Positions 50,801 to 63,379 of a stretch of DNA of 64,000 bases are shown here, piece after piece. This DNA is from Cyanophora paradoxa (taxonomy: Eukaryota > Glaucocystophyceae > Cyanophorales > Cyanophoraceae): assembly GCA_004431415.1 (NCBI GenBank), contig QPMI01000605.1:25767-89766 (forward strand), written 5' to 3'. Positions within the stretch are counted from its first letter, which is position 1, and each line of letters begins with the position of its first letter. The notes beneath the pieces were generated by a model that did not search any database, was not told the origin of the DNA, and saw only the letters and a list, made by a program, of their open reading frames with translations. Both the position numbers and the translations under genes were made by a program.

Positions 50801-53800
50801 ATTCTGTTTAAGCAATTCACAAGCTCTACGCATGCGCCTGGCCGCGAGATTCTCAATCCTCCCCTCAACACTCTCCTGTCAATTCCTCAGCGCCTCCAGG
50901 TCAACTACAGCTAGCTGGTTGGCAGCACTTCCCTCCCTCGTTATATTCTCTCAGCCCCAGCAATATTATTCCCCTGATTACATAATTATATTCTCTGAGC
51001 ACAACTCCTCTCAGACAACTCCTCCCTAAATTAATATATATTCGCTCTCAGGATCCCTCCCTCCCTTAATTTCATCGCCCCGCAGGCCCACCCTACCCCA
51101 CCGGCCCAGCTACGACGGCCCGCGATAAATAAGGGACCGGACGGGGACCGTGGACTCATGAAATAAATACGGGCGGGGCCGCGACGGGCCGCGATGAATA
51201 AGGGGGACGCAAGGGGCGGCAGAGGCTTCGCCCGATGTTGGGACCGCAGGGGCCCAGGGCTTGTCGGCGAAGCCTCTTCCGTAGGTCAATGGTGAACGCC
51301 GATCTATTTTTTTCCACTGCTCGCGATTCGTCCGAGCGTCCAGATTCGCGACCTCCGCAATGAAGGCGAACGATCTCCGACGTCACACAGAGTTACACGC
51401 CTCCATTGATCTATTTTCGCACCCATAGCTCCCTTGAATTTACCCAAGACGATTTGATCGCTCTCCCGTGAGCGTCGCGCGAAAATCGAATTTCCCTCAC
51501 GGATCAATTCCGTATTTATACCCGGTTCGATCGCGAAACTCCAAAAAGTGGACCCGGTCCCGCCGGTCTGCGACGAAAGCGCCAGGGATGTCCAGAGCGT
51601 CACAATGACAGCCAAGGGCGCGCACACCGCTGCGAGCTCGATTTCGGCCGCACCAACGCTCCAGTCCGAAGAGTCGCCGAAATTTGATCCTGCCAGTTCG
51701 TCCGGTCCCCGACGCGCGCATTCGACGCGTACCGGCGCGCATAGACATAGCAGGGCCTGCGCACTCCGATATCTGCTTTTCGAGCCGGAACAGCGCAGGA
51801 AGGTGCCCGATGGCAAAAATTCGATCCTGCACAGGCCCGGACATCTTTCGCGCGCCCACGCCGCGGCGCATGCGCGGATCAATAGCATAAGCATTTGAGA
51901 TGTATACGAAGCCTTTTGCACGGTCTCCAAATGCGCCGGGCCGCGAGACCCAGCCGCACGGGAGGAGGAGGCCGCGACGGCCGCGATGACAAGGGGACGC
52001 GAAGGGGGCGCAAGGGCTTTGCCCGATGTTGGGACCCGCAGGGCCAGGGTTGTCGAAATCCAGATCGGGCGAAGCCTCTTCCGTAGGTCAATGGTGAACG
52101 CCCGATTCTATTTTTTTCCACTGCTCCGCGATTCATCCGAGCGTCCAGGTTCGCAACCTCCGCAATGAAGGCGAACGATCTCCGACGTCACACAGAGTTA
52201 CACGCCTCCATTGATCTATTTTCGCACCCATACTCCCCTAGAATTTACCCAGACGATTTGATCGCTCTCCCGTGAGCGTCGCGCGAAAATCGAATTTCCC
52301 TCACGGATCAATCCGTATTTTATCCCGGTTCGATCGCGAAACTCCAAAAGTGGACCGGTCCCGCGACGAAAGCGCGCCAGGATGTGCCAGAGCGTCACAA
52401 TGACAGCCAAGGCGCGCGCACCGCTGCGAGCTCGATTTCGGCCGCCACCAACGCTCCAGTCGAAGAGTCGGCCGAAATTTTGATCCTGCCAGTTCCGTCC
52501 GGTCCCCGACGCGCGCATTCGACGCGTACCGGCGCGCATAGACATAGCAGGACTGCGCACTCCAATATCTGCTTTTCGAGCCAGAACAGCGCAGGAAGGT
52601 GCCCGATGGCAAAACTTCGATCCTGCACAGCCCGGACATCTTTCGCCGCCCACGCCGCGGCGCATGCGCGATCAATAGCATAAGCATTTGAGATGTATAC
52701 GAAGCCTTTTGCACGTCTCCAAATGCGCCGGGCCGCGAGACCACCGCACGGGGAGAGGAGGCCGCGACGGGCCGCGATGAACAAGGGGACGCCAAGGGGC
52801 GCAAGGGCTTCGCCCGATGTTTGGGACCCGCAGGGGCCCAGGGCTTGTCGGCGAAGCCTCTTCCGTAGGTCGATGGTGAACGCCCGATTCTATTTTTTTT
52901 CAATCGAGTCCGATTCGTCCGAGCGTCAGATTCGCCACCTCCGCAATGAAGGCGAACGGTCTCCGACGTCACACAGAGTTACACGGCTCCATTGATCTAT
53001 TTTCGCACTCATAGCTCCCCTAGAATTTACCCAAGACGATCGCTCTCCGTGGGCATCGCGCGAAATCGAATTCCCTCACGGATCGATTCGGTATTTATAC
53101 CACGTCGATCGCGAAACCCCAAAAAGTGGGACCCGGTCCCGCCGTCCCGCGACGAAAGCGCGCCAGGACGCCCCAGTGCAATGCAGAACGACAGAGCAGG
53201 CGCGCGCATCGCTGCAAGCTCGATTTCGGCCGCCGTCGACGCTCAGGCGAAGAGTCGGCCGAAATCTGATCCTGCCAGTTCCGTCCGGTCCCGCGCGCGC
53301 GCATTCGATGCGTACTGTGCGCGCATAGACATAGCAGGGCCTGCGCATCCCAATATCGCTTTCGGAGCCGGGCCAGCTCAGGAAGGTACCCGATGGCGAA
53401 AATTCGATCCTGCACACCCCGGACATCTTTCGCGCGCCGACGCCGCGGCGCATGCGCGGATCAATAGCATATGCATTTGAGATGTAGAAGAGGCCTTCCG
53501 CGCGCTCTGCAGATGCGCCGGACCGCGAGGACCCAGCCGACCCCGAAATTCGATCTGGACGGACCTGCGCATCTTTCCACACGCCCTCGCGTCCTCACCC
53601 ATGCTCGTCGCTACAGTATGTATTTAACATCTTTTCAAAGCCTTTCACAAGCTCTGCGGACGCGACAGAGCATGATATCCCAGCCAACGCCAAATTTTCG
53701 ATCCTGGACAGGCCTGCATGTATTTGCGCGCCCTCGCCTCCGTAGCCTGCATGCGCACATCGATCCTCTACGCATTCGAGATTCTGTTTAAGCAATTCAC

Positions 53801-56418
53801 AAGCTCTACGCATGCGCCTGGCCGCGAGATTCTCATCCTCCCCTCAACACTCTCCTGTCAATTTCTCAGCGCCTCCAGTCAACTCAGCTAGCTGGTGGCA
53901 GCACTTCCTCCCCTCGTTATATTCTCTCAGCCCAGCATATTAATTCCCTGATTACATAATTATATTCTCTGAGCACAACTCCTCTCAGGACAACTCCTCC
54001 CTAATTATATATATTCGCTCTCAGGATCCCTCCCTCCCCTTTCATTTCATCGCCCGCAGGCGCCACCCTACCCACTCGGCCCAGCTACGACGCCCGCGAT
54101 AAATAAGGGACCGGACGGGACCGCGGCGACTCATGAAATAAATACGGGCGGGGCCGCGACGGGCGCGATGAATAAGGGGACGCGAAGGGGCGGCAGAGGC
54201 TTCGCCCGATGGTTGGACGCAGGGGCCCAGGGCTTGTCGGGCGAAGCCTCTTCCGTAGGTCGATGGTGAACGGGCGAAATTATTTTTTTCCACTCGAATC
54301 CGATTGGTCCGAGCGTCGAGCTTGACAACCTCCACGATGAAGGCGAACGGTCTCCGACGTTACATAGCTGAACACGGACATTACACTTATTTTGGACTCG
54401 TGGCTCCCCTCAAATTCCGTCCGGACTCCTGGGTCCCCGCGCGAAAATCGAATTTCGCTCCTGGATCGATTCCGGTATTTATACCCCGGTTCGATCGCGA
54501 AGCGCCAAAAAGTGGACCCGGTCCCGCCCGGTCCGCGACGAAGCGCGCAGGGATGTCCCAGAACGGTCACAATGACAGCCAAGAGCGCGCGCATTGTGGC
54601 AAGCTCGATTTCGCCGCCGCCGACGCTCCACTCCAGAGAGTCGGCCGAAATTTGATCCTGCCGGTTCCGCCCGGTCCCCGACGCGCGCAATCGATGCGTA
54701 CTGCGCGCATAGACATAGCAGGCCTGCGCACTCCAGATATCCGCTTTTCGCAGCCGAACAGCGCAGGAATGTGCCGATGGCAAAATTCGATCCTGCACGG
54801 CCCCGGACATCTTTCCGCGCGCCGACGTCGCCGCGCATGCGCGATCAATAGTATAAGCATTGGAGATGTAGAAAATGCATTCTCATGCTTAACTGATGCG
54901 CCGGGCGCCAGGATCCAGCCGACCCCAAAATTTGATCCTGGACGGACCTGCGATCTTTCCGCACGCCCTCGCGTCCTCACCCATGCCCATCGCTACAGTA
55001 TTTATAAACATCTTTTCAAAGCGTTTCGCAAGCTCTGCGACGCGACGGAGCACGAGAACCCAGCCGACGCCAAATTCCCCATCCTGACAGGCCTGCATGT
55101 ATTTTCGCGCGCCCTCGCCTCCGTATCCCTGGACATCGATCATGTATGTATCCGAGAGTCTGTTTAAACGATTCACAAGCTCTACGCATGCGCCTGGCCG
55201 CGAGATTCTCAATCCTCCCGTCAACGCTCTCCTGTCATTTCTCAGCGCCTGCATGTATTTTCGCGCGCCCTCGCTCCGTAGCCTGCACATCGACAGAGAG
55301 CGCATCCAGATTCTGTTTAAGCAATTCACAAGCTCTACGCATGCGCCTCGCCGCGAGATTCTCAATCCTCCCATCCGCGAGATTCTGTTTAAGAGATGCA
55401 TGAACTCTGTGCATGCGCCTGCAGCTGGCCGCGAGAACCTCGCCTCCCCTCAACACTCTCCTGTCAATTTCCTCAGCGCTCCAGGTCAACTACAGCTAGC
55501 TGATTGGCAGCACCATCCCTCCCCTCATTATATTCTCTCAGCCCCAGCAATATTAATTCCCCTGATTACATAATTATATTCTTGAGCACAACTCCTCTCA
55601 GGACAACTCCTCCCTAATTATATATATTCGCTCTCAGGATCCCTCCCTCCCCTTTCATTTCATCGCCCGCCAGGCGCCACCCTACCCCACTCGGCCCAGC
55701 TACGACGCCCGCGATAAATAAGGGACCGGGACGGGGACCGCGGCGACTCATGAAATAATACGGGCGGGGCCGCGACGGGCCGCGATGAATAAGGGGACGC
55801 GAAGGGGCGGCAGAGGCTCGCCCGATGGTTGGACCCGCAGGGCCAGGGCTTGTCGGGCGAAGCCTCTTCCGTAGGTCGATGGTGAACGGCGAAATTATTT
55901 TTTTCCACTCGAATCCGATTGGTCCGAGCGTCGAGCTTGACAACCTCCACGATGAAGGCGAACGGTCTCCGACGTTACATAGCTGAACACGGACATTACA
56001 CTTATTTTTGGACTCGTGCTCCCCTCAATTCCGTCGGACTCTGGTCCCCGCGCGAAAATCGAATTTCGCTCCTGGATCGATTCGGTATTTATACCCCCGG
56101 TTCGATCGCGAAGCGCCAAAAAGTGGGACCGTCCCGCCCGGCCGCGACGAAAGCGCGCCAGGGATGTCCCAGAACGGTCACAATGACAGCCAAGAGCGCG
56201 CGCATTGTGGCAAGCTCGATTTCGGCCGCCGCCGACGCTCCACTCCAGAGAGTCGGCCGAAATTTTGATCCTGCCGTTCCGCCCGGTCCCCCGACGCGCG
56301 CAATCGATGCGTACTGGCGCGCATAGACATAGCAGGGCCTGCGCACTCCAGATATCCGCTTTTCGCAGCCGGAACAGCGCAGGAATGTGCCCGATGGCAA
56401 AATTCGATCCTGCACGGC

Positions 56419-57129
56419 GAAAATCTCTTGCATTAGCACACAACACAACTACAATGAGTTCACATCGCCCAATAAATCTTCGACAGATACTATCGAGGAC
56501 CGTCGTATGCTGTGCTTTAGAAAGTACAAAATGAACGAAAGGTTTGAAGGTTTCGTGTCTAGATATCTAGCTAAGGAGGTTTCTAACTAATACTAATGAT
56601 GTGGAAGCTAGCTGTATCGATTTCTAAACCAACCTAAACTCCCGGCTACGAGGTCCTATCTCTACAAAAACTCCCATCATGTATGTCGCCGCAGCGCTGC
56701 CCAAGGCCTCGCCGCGCCGTGTGCAGGCTCCTCGCCAGCCCAGTAGATTGGGCTACTGGCCGCCTCCTGCCGTCGCCTCCGCCGCCTCCATTTGTGTGTT
56801 GCTCCTCCGGCCCCGCCCAGACGCAATCCCCAGTGTCTCCCTCTAGCGCGGGCGCGCCCTCTGTGTGCCACGCCCAAGCATACCTGTTCGTATGGTCGTA
56901 TACTTGCATGGCCGCTGAAGCCCGACCAGCCGTAGTCGTCTGGCGGCAGCTCAGGTGTGAGAGGCTAGGGTTTCCCGCCTTGGTGCGGGACTCGAGGCAC
57001 CGCACTCCCTGCAGCGTTCCCGCTGCCGGGGCTCCGGATCCGCGCGCTTCTGCGAGCGTTGCACCGTATCGTCAGGCGGCGCGTCGCCTCGCGCCCGCGC
57101 GCTCAGTGCGCTTCGCCTTGGCGCGACGT
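56419..57129. other. Unassigned DNA between the array and the LINE
   Basis: The repeat unit stops abruptly at 56418 within AATTCGATCCTGCACGGC. The next 220 bp are less GC-rich and unrelated to the array, then GC-rich DNA leads into the LINE. It could hold the LINE 3' untranslated region, but no poly(A) or tail repeat is visible on the minus strand. No gene seen. Confidence 0.4.
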
Positions 57130-57449
57130 TCTTTCATGACTTCGTATCCCGCACGCCTTCTCCCACTCCGCGTACGCCTGGCATCTGGCGGCCCACGTTT
57201 ATGGCCTGCTCGCCTATGGCCGTCGTCAGCTTGCGCACGACCTGGCAGCTTTCTTGGCGTCCGTGACGGTCTCGCGAATCATATCGGTGAGGCCCCGGGG
57301 GCAGCCCCGTAGCACGCACATCTGCGCCTGCCGTTCAGCTGCCGTGAGCGTCGGTCGTTACTCTCGTGACCTTCAGGGACTGGAGAGCGCGTGTGGCACT
57401 GACCGCTTCTGCGCGCCTTCGAGGCCTCGCTGACCGTCGCTGCGATGCG

Positions 57450-57560
57450 TGCTTCCGCAGCGGTGCGCGCCTCCGTCGCCACCGCGCTGGGGCAGGTGAG
57501 GACGTGCTCCAGCGTCTCCTCGGGCCCAGTCACAAGCTGGGCCGGCCGTCGCCATCGATT
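57450..57560 (-). pseudogene. LINE C-terminal zinc-knuckle-like segment
   Basis: The minus strand reads VTGPEETLEHVLTCPSA, the H-x3-C half of the cysteine-histidine motif that closes many LINE ORF2 proteins. The leading Cys pair is in another frame (PACDWA). It lies 3' of RNase H, as expected. Confidence 0.5.
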
Positions 57561-57949
57561 CCCGTGTGCTGCAGAGCGCACAGAGTCTGCCGGTTCACTT
57601 CGCTGTAGAGCTCGGCGCGTCTCGCTTGCGACGAGGCCGTCGCCACCGTACCCAAAACGAGTTTCATGTGCGTACCCCGGAAGCAGTTGCTCTCTCGGCT
57701 CACCCGACTCGGCGGGGCCCATAGCCATCTGATCGTATACTGCGCCGTGATCACTGCAGCCGTAGCCACTCCCCGGCTTGACTGGTTCGCCCACGCGAAG
57801 TGCGTGTGGTGCGCGTGAAAGCACAGCGGCGTGCCGCCGAGGGTCGCCTTCGACTCGCCTGACTATCCCGGTCGTCCTCGATCGTCAGCACTGCCGGCAT
57901 GCTGAACTCGGGCGCAGAAGATGTTCTCGTCCAGTTCCTCCTGTTCCAG

Positions 57950-58430
57950 GTGCGCGCCTTGATCGGCCGCTCTGTCGCGCGTCGTTTAGCTCGTGCATAT
58001 CCTCGTCGCTGTGCGCCTTGACCTTGATAACCGCAGCCGGCCGCTGCCGATCCCGTCCCATCACCAGGCGCGGACTTGGACCACGCGTACAGCTCAGCGC
58101 TGCACGTGTTCCGGATGTAGTCTCGATGTGCATATCGTGCGCATTCAGCACGAACTTATCGAACCACGTGCAGACGTTTCTGACTGTCCGTGTGCAGCGC
58201 ACCCCTGCGCCGCGAGCACGTCGGCGACGATCGCAGCCTGGAGCTCAGCCTTGTTGTTCTCTTGAAGCCGCGCAGCCTGCCAACGTACGTGCCTGCCCAT
58301 TCGGTGGTTCGCCACGGTCCCGTCCGGAACTCAGCCGGCTCACGACGCCGAGGCCCGCGTGCGCCCCTTCGTTTGACCCTTCTTCAGGCTCCCGTCCGTC
58401 CATATCCACTGCTCGAGTTTCCCCGGCGAC
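57950..58430 (-). pseudogene. LINE RNase H domain fragments
   Basis: Pieces of an RNase H fold are visible in different minus-strand frames: WIWTDGSLKKGQTKG near 58400 (the DGS catalytic Asp) and VIKVKAHSDEDMHELND near 58000 (the His and final Asp region). Their order and distance of about 400 bp fit one domain of about 130 residues. At least one frame change lies between them. Confidence 0.6.
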
Positions 58431-60149
58431 GCCGAGCTTCGCGAGTTCGCCTCTTCGATCTGCTCCAATTTGCAGCATGTGCTGCCAGTAAACGTGAGGG
58501 TGACCCCTTCCTGCGCCGCCCGGGAGTCCCAGTGGCGCGGCGCTCGCCCGCGTAGTAGAGTTCGCTCTGCTCTGCTGAATCTGACACAGGTTGTGCCTCG
58601 TCCCGCGGCTCGGCGCCCGGCGTCGCCGCCGCAGCCACTTCCAGCGCGGCCTGCAGCTCAGCCTCGGCCTCGGGCTCAGCTGTTCGCGAGGAAGCGCTCG
58701 TCACCATCCTGTACGGCTTCACGCGGGCCTGGAGAAGCAGCGCCCTGCGTTTCTCGTCGTCTTGCGTGCGCAGGCCCGGGTCGTAGTACTCAAGGTCGGT
58801 CGCAGGCGACCTGCTTGCGCCGCGCTTCGACTTCGTCTCTGACCGCCGTACCGCCGGCGTCCTCCGTCGTTCCCTTCCAAGGCGAGGAGGGTATCCTCCT
58901 CCTCCCACCAGCCCTTCCCGTGCGTCCACGAGCCGTCGCACTGACTCATTTCGGGGCAGCGCGATGGAGCATTGCGCGTGCAACCGTCGTCATGGTGCCA
59001 GTACTGCTTCCCTGTCCCCTGCACCGCCGTTACGTGCTGTCCGCCCCTCTATTTCGGGTGCCGGCAGTGACCGTCGCACCGGCAGTAGAGTCCTCTTTCT
59101 CCGCGTCGGGTCCGCGCCCTTTGGCACCGGCACCCAGTGCTCCAGCAGTACTCCGACGCTAATATGCTGCCCGTCTCGGATTTGAACGTAACGACTCGCC
59201 CAGTGGGCTCGGCAGATTCATCGTGCAGTTGCTCCGCCTCAAATACGCTACGAACGCGTCCTTTGCCCACTTCACCTCCGGCCCCGCCAGGAGCGAGGCC
59301 AGGCTGACGCGCGCTCTCCTGCCCGCCGCATCGGGTGCCGCAGCTGCTTCCATCAACCGCGAGCGCGTTCGCTACCTCACGCCACACGCAGCTCGCTCTT
59401 CTGCAGCGTCCCTTGGGCGCGCCCATGTACAGGTCCTGCCAGGTTCGCAGGTCTCGCCGTCCGCTGCCGTCACCGCGTCCATGTCGTCACGCCCGCCCGT
59501 ACAGGGCAGGGCCGCGACGCTGAAGACGGATCTGGGATGTGCTTGCCACGACGTAGCGCCGTCGAGCGCTCCGGTCAGCCAAGGCTCGCCCCGGCAAGTG
59601 CGGAACGCCGCATAGCGCGCGTGATTCGACATCAGCCGTACTTACGGCGCTGCATTTGCGGCATGATCTGCCGCCAGGAGTTCCCGCGGCGAGTTCGCTG
59701 GAGATGGCGGTTTAGGAACTCGGTCGGGAGCAGAGGCACCCCAAGCTTCTCCTGCAGTGCGCGCACCCGGTGCCGTACCCCGAGCCAGCAGCGAGCCCTC
59801 GGCGCGCAGAGCCGATCTGAGCCTCTGTGATTTGCGCCTCCGCTGCAGGTGGGCTGTTCGTTGAGGCTGTACCCCCGTGGCTCAGATTGCGTAATTCGTC
59901 GTCGAGCGGCGAGGTTCCGTGGTGCTTGACGACCCTCATCCAAATACGATCGAGTTCTGGCACTGACTCTCGCTCAGGTCATGAGCTTCAGCCGTACGAG
60001 ATGCGGCCTGCACTACGGCTCGACAAGGTAGCAGGCCTCGTTCGCGTGAGCTTCTTGCGTTCTATCAGCGCGACTGCCCCGCGCCTGATCGCAGATGTAA
60101 TCCACTGACGATCCAGTTCAGGTTTGCGCTCATGTATACCCGAGGAGCT

Positions 60150-61250
60150 TGAAGTGCTCTTGGGCTGGCGACAAGTCCGACGGGTACCGTTGATCTTCGG
60201 CGGAGGGCTGCTTCTCTTCTTCTTCGCGGCGGGTGGCCCAGGTTTGCTCTCAACTTCGCGACGTGCGTTGTTCCACGTGAAGATCGTCTTCTCGCGTTGA
60301 CCTCGATATCGTGCAGCGAAGAACTCGCCGCCACGTCGGCCTGGCTGTAGCCCCGCATGCTCCGCTATCCACTTCGTGTCATCGCGTACGCCACGCCGCT
60401 GACGCGGGCCCGGCCCTCGCGTTCCGCAGCATCGTCTCCCTCGGGTTCCCATCACGTACGCCGTGCCGCTCCTCCAGCTCTCGGGTGGGCATAGTGCTCT
60501 ATCGTCTTTGCCGTCTTCTTCGTGCTGGCGCTCGTGCTGATCCAGGCGCTCTGCGCGCAGAGGAGGGCATCGTAGAAGATCAGCAGTGCAGCGGCGACTC
60601 GACACGCCCTGCGGCAGCCCGCACTCGAGCTCGAACTCGTCGGAGAGGCCGTGACCGGAGATTGCCGCGCCCTGCGGCGCCGGAATATGTTCCTGTGGAG
60701 CTCGATGTACCCCTCGGGTACGTTCAGCCTCCGCATCGAGAGCTCCATGCTCTCCCACGAGACGGAGTCGTACGCTCGCCTGATATCCTGCAGCAGGATG
60801 TACAGGGCTTCTTGAACTCCTTCGCGTCCTCGAGGACTGCGTTAAAGACGTGGAGGGCGTCGTCCGTCGAGCAACCAGGTCTGAAGCCTAGTTGGCCCCT
60901 TTCAGGAGCCCGTTCTGATGGATTGTCCGGAACAAGGCGCGCGTTCAGGAGGCCAGTGGTCAGCTTCAAGGCCACCTCCTGCAGGGTGATGCGTCGCAGG
61001 TTATTTTCGATATCCCCGTCCACTCCGGCTCTTAGTAATGCGAGAATGTTGCCCTGACAACGATCCGGCAGGTCCGGAGGCGGATCGCTTCAGCACCAGC
61101 GAGAGCAGCAGCTTCCGGTCCCAGTGTACGGGCTCCTCTTCCGTGGCTCCTCGGCGCTCTCGTGGCTGGGCTCGGCCTCCGGCGCTGGCCACCGCCTCGT
61201 CGCCCTTACCGTCTTTGGCTTCGGCTTGGGCACCGGCGCCCATAGGAACT
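60150..61250 (-). pseudogene. LINE reverse transcriptase domain, frame-broken
   Basis: RT blocks appear in order on the minus strand: RGQLGFRPGCSTDDALHVFN near 60900, LQDIRRAYDSVSWESMELSM near 60760, FELECGLPQG near 60610, and a Y-A-D-D box near 60385 that is complete only if one G is added (as written it reads VRDDTKWIAE). These are RT motifs 2-5, with the catalytic Asp residues in the AYDS and ADD motifs. At least three frame changes occur in about 900 bp. Confidence 0.7.
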
Positions 61251-61527
61251 TTACCATAGCATACGAGAAGTTCGACGGCCGGCTGCCGTGTTTCTTAGCG
61301 TTTTAATGTAGTCGCCGAGCTCGCCTTCGCTCGCACCGACATGTCGTTTCGGAATAGTTTCAGGATCCGCGTATGCTTTTGGCTCGTATTCCACCTCCAG
61401 AAGTCGAGCAGTTCTTTCCCATGCTATCCTTCAGCGCGCTTTCCGGTATTGTCTCTGGGGTGCAGCCCACGCGTGGGCGTCGGCGCCGGACCATTTCGCC
61501 AGTGCTCTTTAGAGTCGTTTCACTTCC

Positions 61528-62217
61528 TCAGCTCCGTGTAGATTCATACGTTTTTCGTCTTGACACACGCGTGATGTGCATGATCGGGCGGTTTCGCGGC
61601 TTTTCTAGCACCGCGGCTATATAGGATCCGAGCTGGCGGCCGTCCATGAACTTGTCTAGCCTCTCTTTTAATGCCCTCTCGACGTCCTCCGCCTGGAGCG
61701 CCCGGCGGATTTTCTGCAGGTCGTGCCGCGTCCGGTTTCGCCATACTTTCAGCTCCCGGAAGAAGGTCGCCCAGTCTTCTTTGAGCTGCCGCCGGTGCAC
61801 CTCGGCCCAGTCCTCTTCCTGATCAGCCGGGGGGGTACCTGGGGACCGGGGTACGGCTGGGACCGGCGCGGGGCTACCGCTGCGCGAGCCTTGTGAGCTG
61901 TGCGAGCTCGAGTGCGCATGTGGGGATCCGGGCGGCGGTGAGCCTTGCTCAGCCCTTGCTTGGCGCCGTTCAGCCGGACGGAGCGGGAAGGGTCGGAGGC
62001 CTTCCCTGGCGGTCACGTAGTGCAGCAGCTTCTCGATCGCCTGGACCGTCAGCTCCGACGGGATCCCGCCTGGTTCCTTCCTCCAAGCAGCGAGAATGCG
62101 GGCGACTCTGGCGTCGGCCTTCGCCTGCCACGGCAGGTTGCGCGGCTTGGTCGGCTTCCCCCTCGGCCCCTCATGCATAGATGTTCCTTTGCCACCTCCT
62201 GAACAAGGCTCGCGCAC
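61528..62217 (-). CDS. LINE linker between endonuclease and RT
   Basis: An open minus-strand stretch of 229 residues between endonuclease and RT. It is Pro/Ser-rich in the middle (GSPPPGSPHAHSSSHSSQGS), then helical and charged (DWATFFRELKVWRNRTRHDL), ending near FMDGRQLGSYIAAVLEKP, typical of the segment just before the RT finger domain in ORF2 proteins. No catalytic motif. Confidence 0.45.
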   Translation of the reverse strand: MREPCSGGGKGTSMHEGPRGKPTKPRNLPWQAKADARVARILAAWRKEPGGIPSELTVQAIEKLLHYVTAREGLRPFPLRPAERRQARAEQGSPPPGSPHAHSSSHSSQGSRSGSPAPVPAVPRSPGTPPADQEEDWAEVHRRQLKEDWATFFRELKVWRNRTRHDLQKIRRALQAEDVERALKERLDKFMDGRQLGSYIAAVLEKPRNRPIMHITRVSRRKTYESTRS

Positions 62218-62429
62218 GCAGCGTGGATGCGGCTCAGTCGTTCGAGACGCTCTTCCGGCGTGCCCTCGCCGACGGCGTCAAGGTCCGCCCCGACAGCTTC
62301 GCCGAGCTGCCTGTTTAGCTCTCTTTTCAGCTCATCTTTCTCGTTTTGTGTGCGCTTCAGGCCGTCCGGGTCAAATACTGGTGGCCCGGGTTTCGGTTCT
62401 GGCTTCGGTCCCACCGGCGCTGTCATGCC

Positions 62430-63379
62430 CGCCTCCTTCAGGTCGAAGTCCGCGAACGCTGGATAGTGGTCCGAGTCGTGCGGCGCATCGACCCACGCGG
62501 GGCACGTGTGCGCGCTGAGGAGCACGTGATCCAGTGATTCCGAGACCAGCACTGCATCGATGCGCGCCGCGTGCCAGAGCGCATCTTTTGGTAGGTCAGC
62601 CGGCGTTTCCTCCTCTGCTTCGCGTTCCGCGTCCTCTGACTCGTCTACGCCGTCTGACGGCACAGGTGCCGCCGCCGCCCCGACCGACGCCCCTTGGCCC
62701 TTGCTTCCGTGCGGGGTGCGGTGCGTGATCTCGCGTGCTCCGCAGAGAGTTCCGTCATCATGTTTCGCCGCGTGGACATCCCGCGTCGCGCAGGTCCCAC
62801 GAGTCGATCATCGTGTGCCACCACTTCCGTTCGGCTTTGTGGCTCTGGGCCAGGGCGCCGTTTCGGATGCGCGAGCTCGACGGGACCGGGACCGAGTTCC
62901 AGTCTCCCAGGAGCAGCAGGTGCGCGTTTTCACGCTCGTAGAAGTCGTCGTACATCTTCGTCAGTTCTTCGACGACCTTCTCCTGATCCTGGCGATGCGC
63001 AGCTTTGCTCTCGGACGCGGGCATGTACACGCTCGCCACGAAGAGCTGGAGGTTCCCTTTGAAGCGGAGCTCGAATCCGATCAGCCGGCCCTGGACCTCG
63101 TACTTCGTCGTGAGGTGCTTGACCCATTGCGGCGCGACCCAGAGAGCGGCGCCGCTCCCTCGCGTTCCGTCTCCTGATTTTAGCGTGTACAGGAGCTTTC
63201 CGTGCGTTATCGCGCCTTCCGGCTGGAGCGGGTCCTCCCCCTCGACCTCAGGGCGCGGCCATCTGGGGCCTTGTCATCGACAGCTCCTGCACGCCCGCTA
63301 CATCGACGTCCCAGCGGCAGCAGAATTCTTCTAGCTGCTGCAGCTTGTAGGCGCTGGACCCTCTCGTGTTGAAGGTCAT
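62430..63379 (-). pseudogene. LINE endonuclease (exonuclease-endonuclease-phosphatase fold), frame-broken
   Basis: It starts MTFNTRGSSAYKLQQLEEFC (Asn of motif I), continues with VDVAGVQEL (catalytic Glu), LFVASVYMPASESKAAHRQD and LLLLGDWNSVPV (the GDWN Asp/Asn pair), and ends ARIDAVLVSE and SDHYPAF (the terminal SDH His). These are the hallmark residues of the LINE endonuclease that nicks the target DNA. The last two motifs are in another frame, with at least one shift near 62700-62800. Confidence 0.75.

Larger units (their letters stand above)
26217..56418. repeat. Hierarchical GC-rich repeat array (~30 kb)
   Basis: A unit of roughly 1-1.6 kb recurs about 19 times, recognisable by GATGGTGAACG (near 27744, 28950, 32205, 33742, 35020, 36235, 37684, 38683, 40276, 41745, 46120, 47340, 48416, 49878, 51290, 52090, 52870, 54260, 55878). 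Each full unit has a 58-nt hairpin, a poly-T segment, CAATGAAGGCGAACGGTCTC, then GATCGATTCCGGTATTTATA, then three or so monomers of about 150 bp each starting AATTCGATCCTG, then a pyrimidine-rich AT stretch with ATTATATTC words. All copies lie in the same orientation. Long open frames inside it are by-products of the GC content, since they appear on all six frames and differ between copies. A centromeric, subtelomeric or spacer-type satellite is possible. Confidence 0.8.

Noticed and set aside
26217-56418. Ribosomal DNA spacer
   Set aside because: The nested repeats would fit a spacer, but no rRNA gene sequence is visible anywhere in the window.
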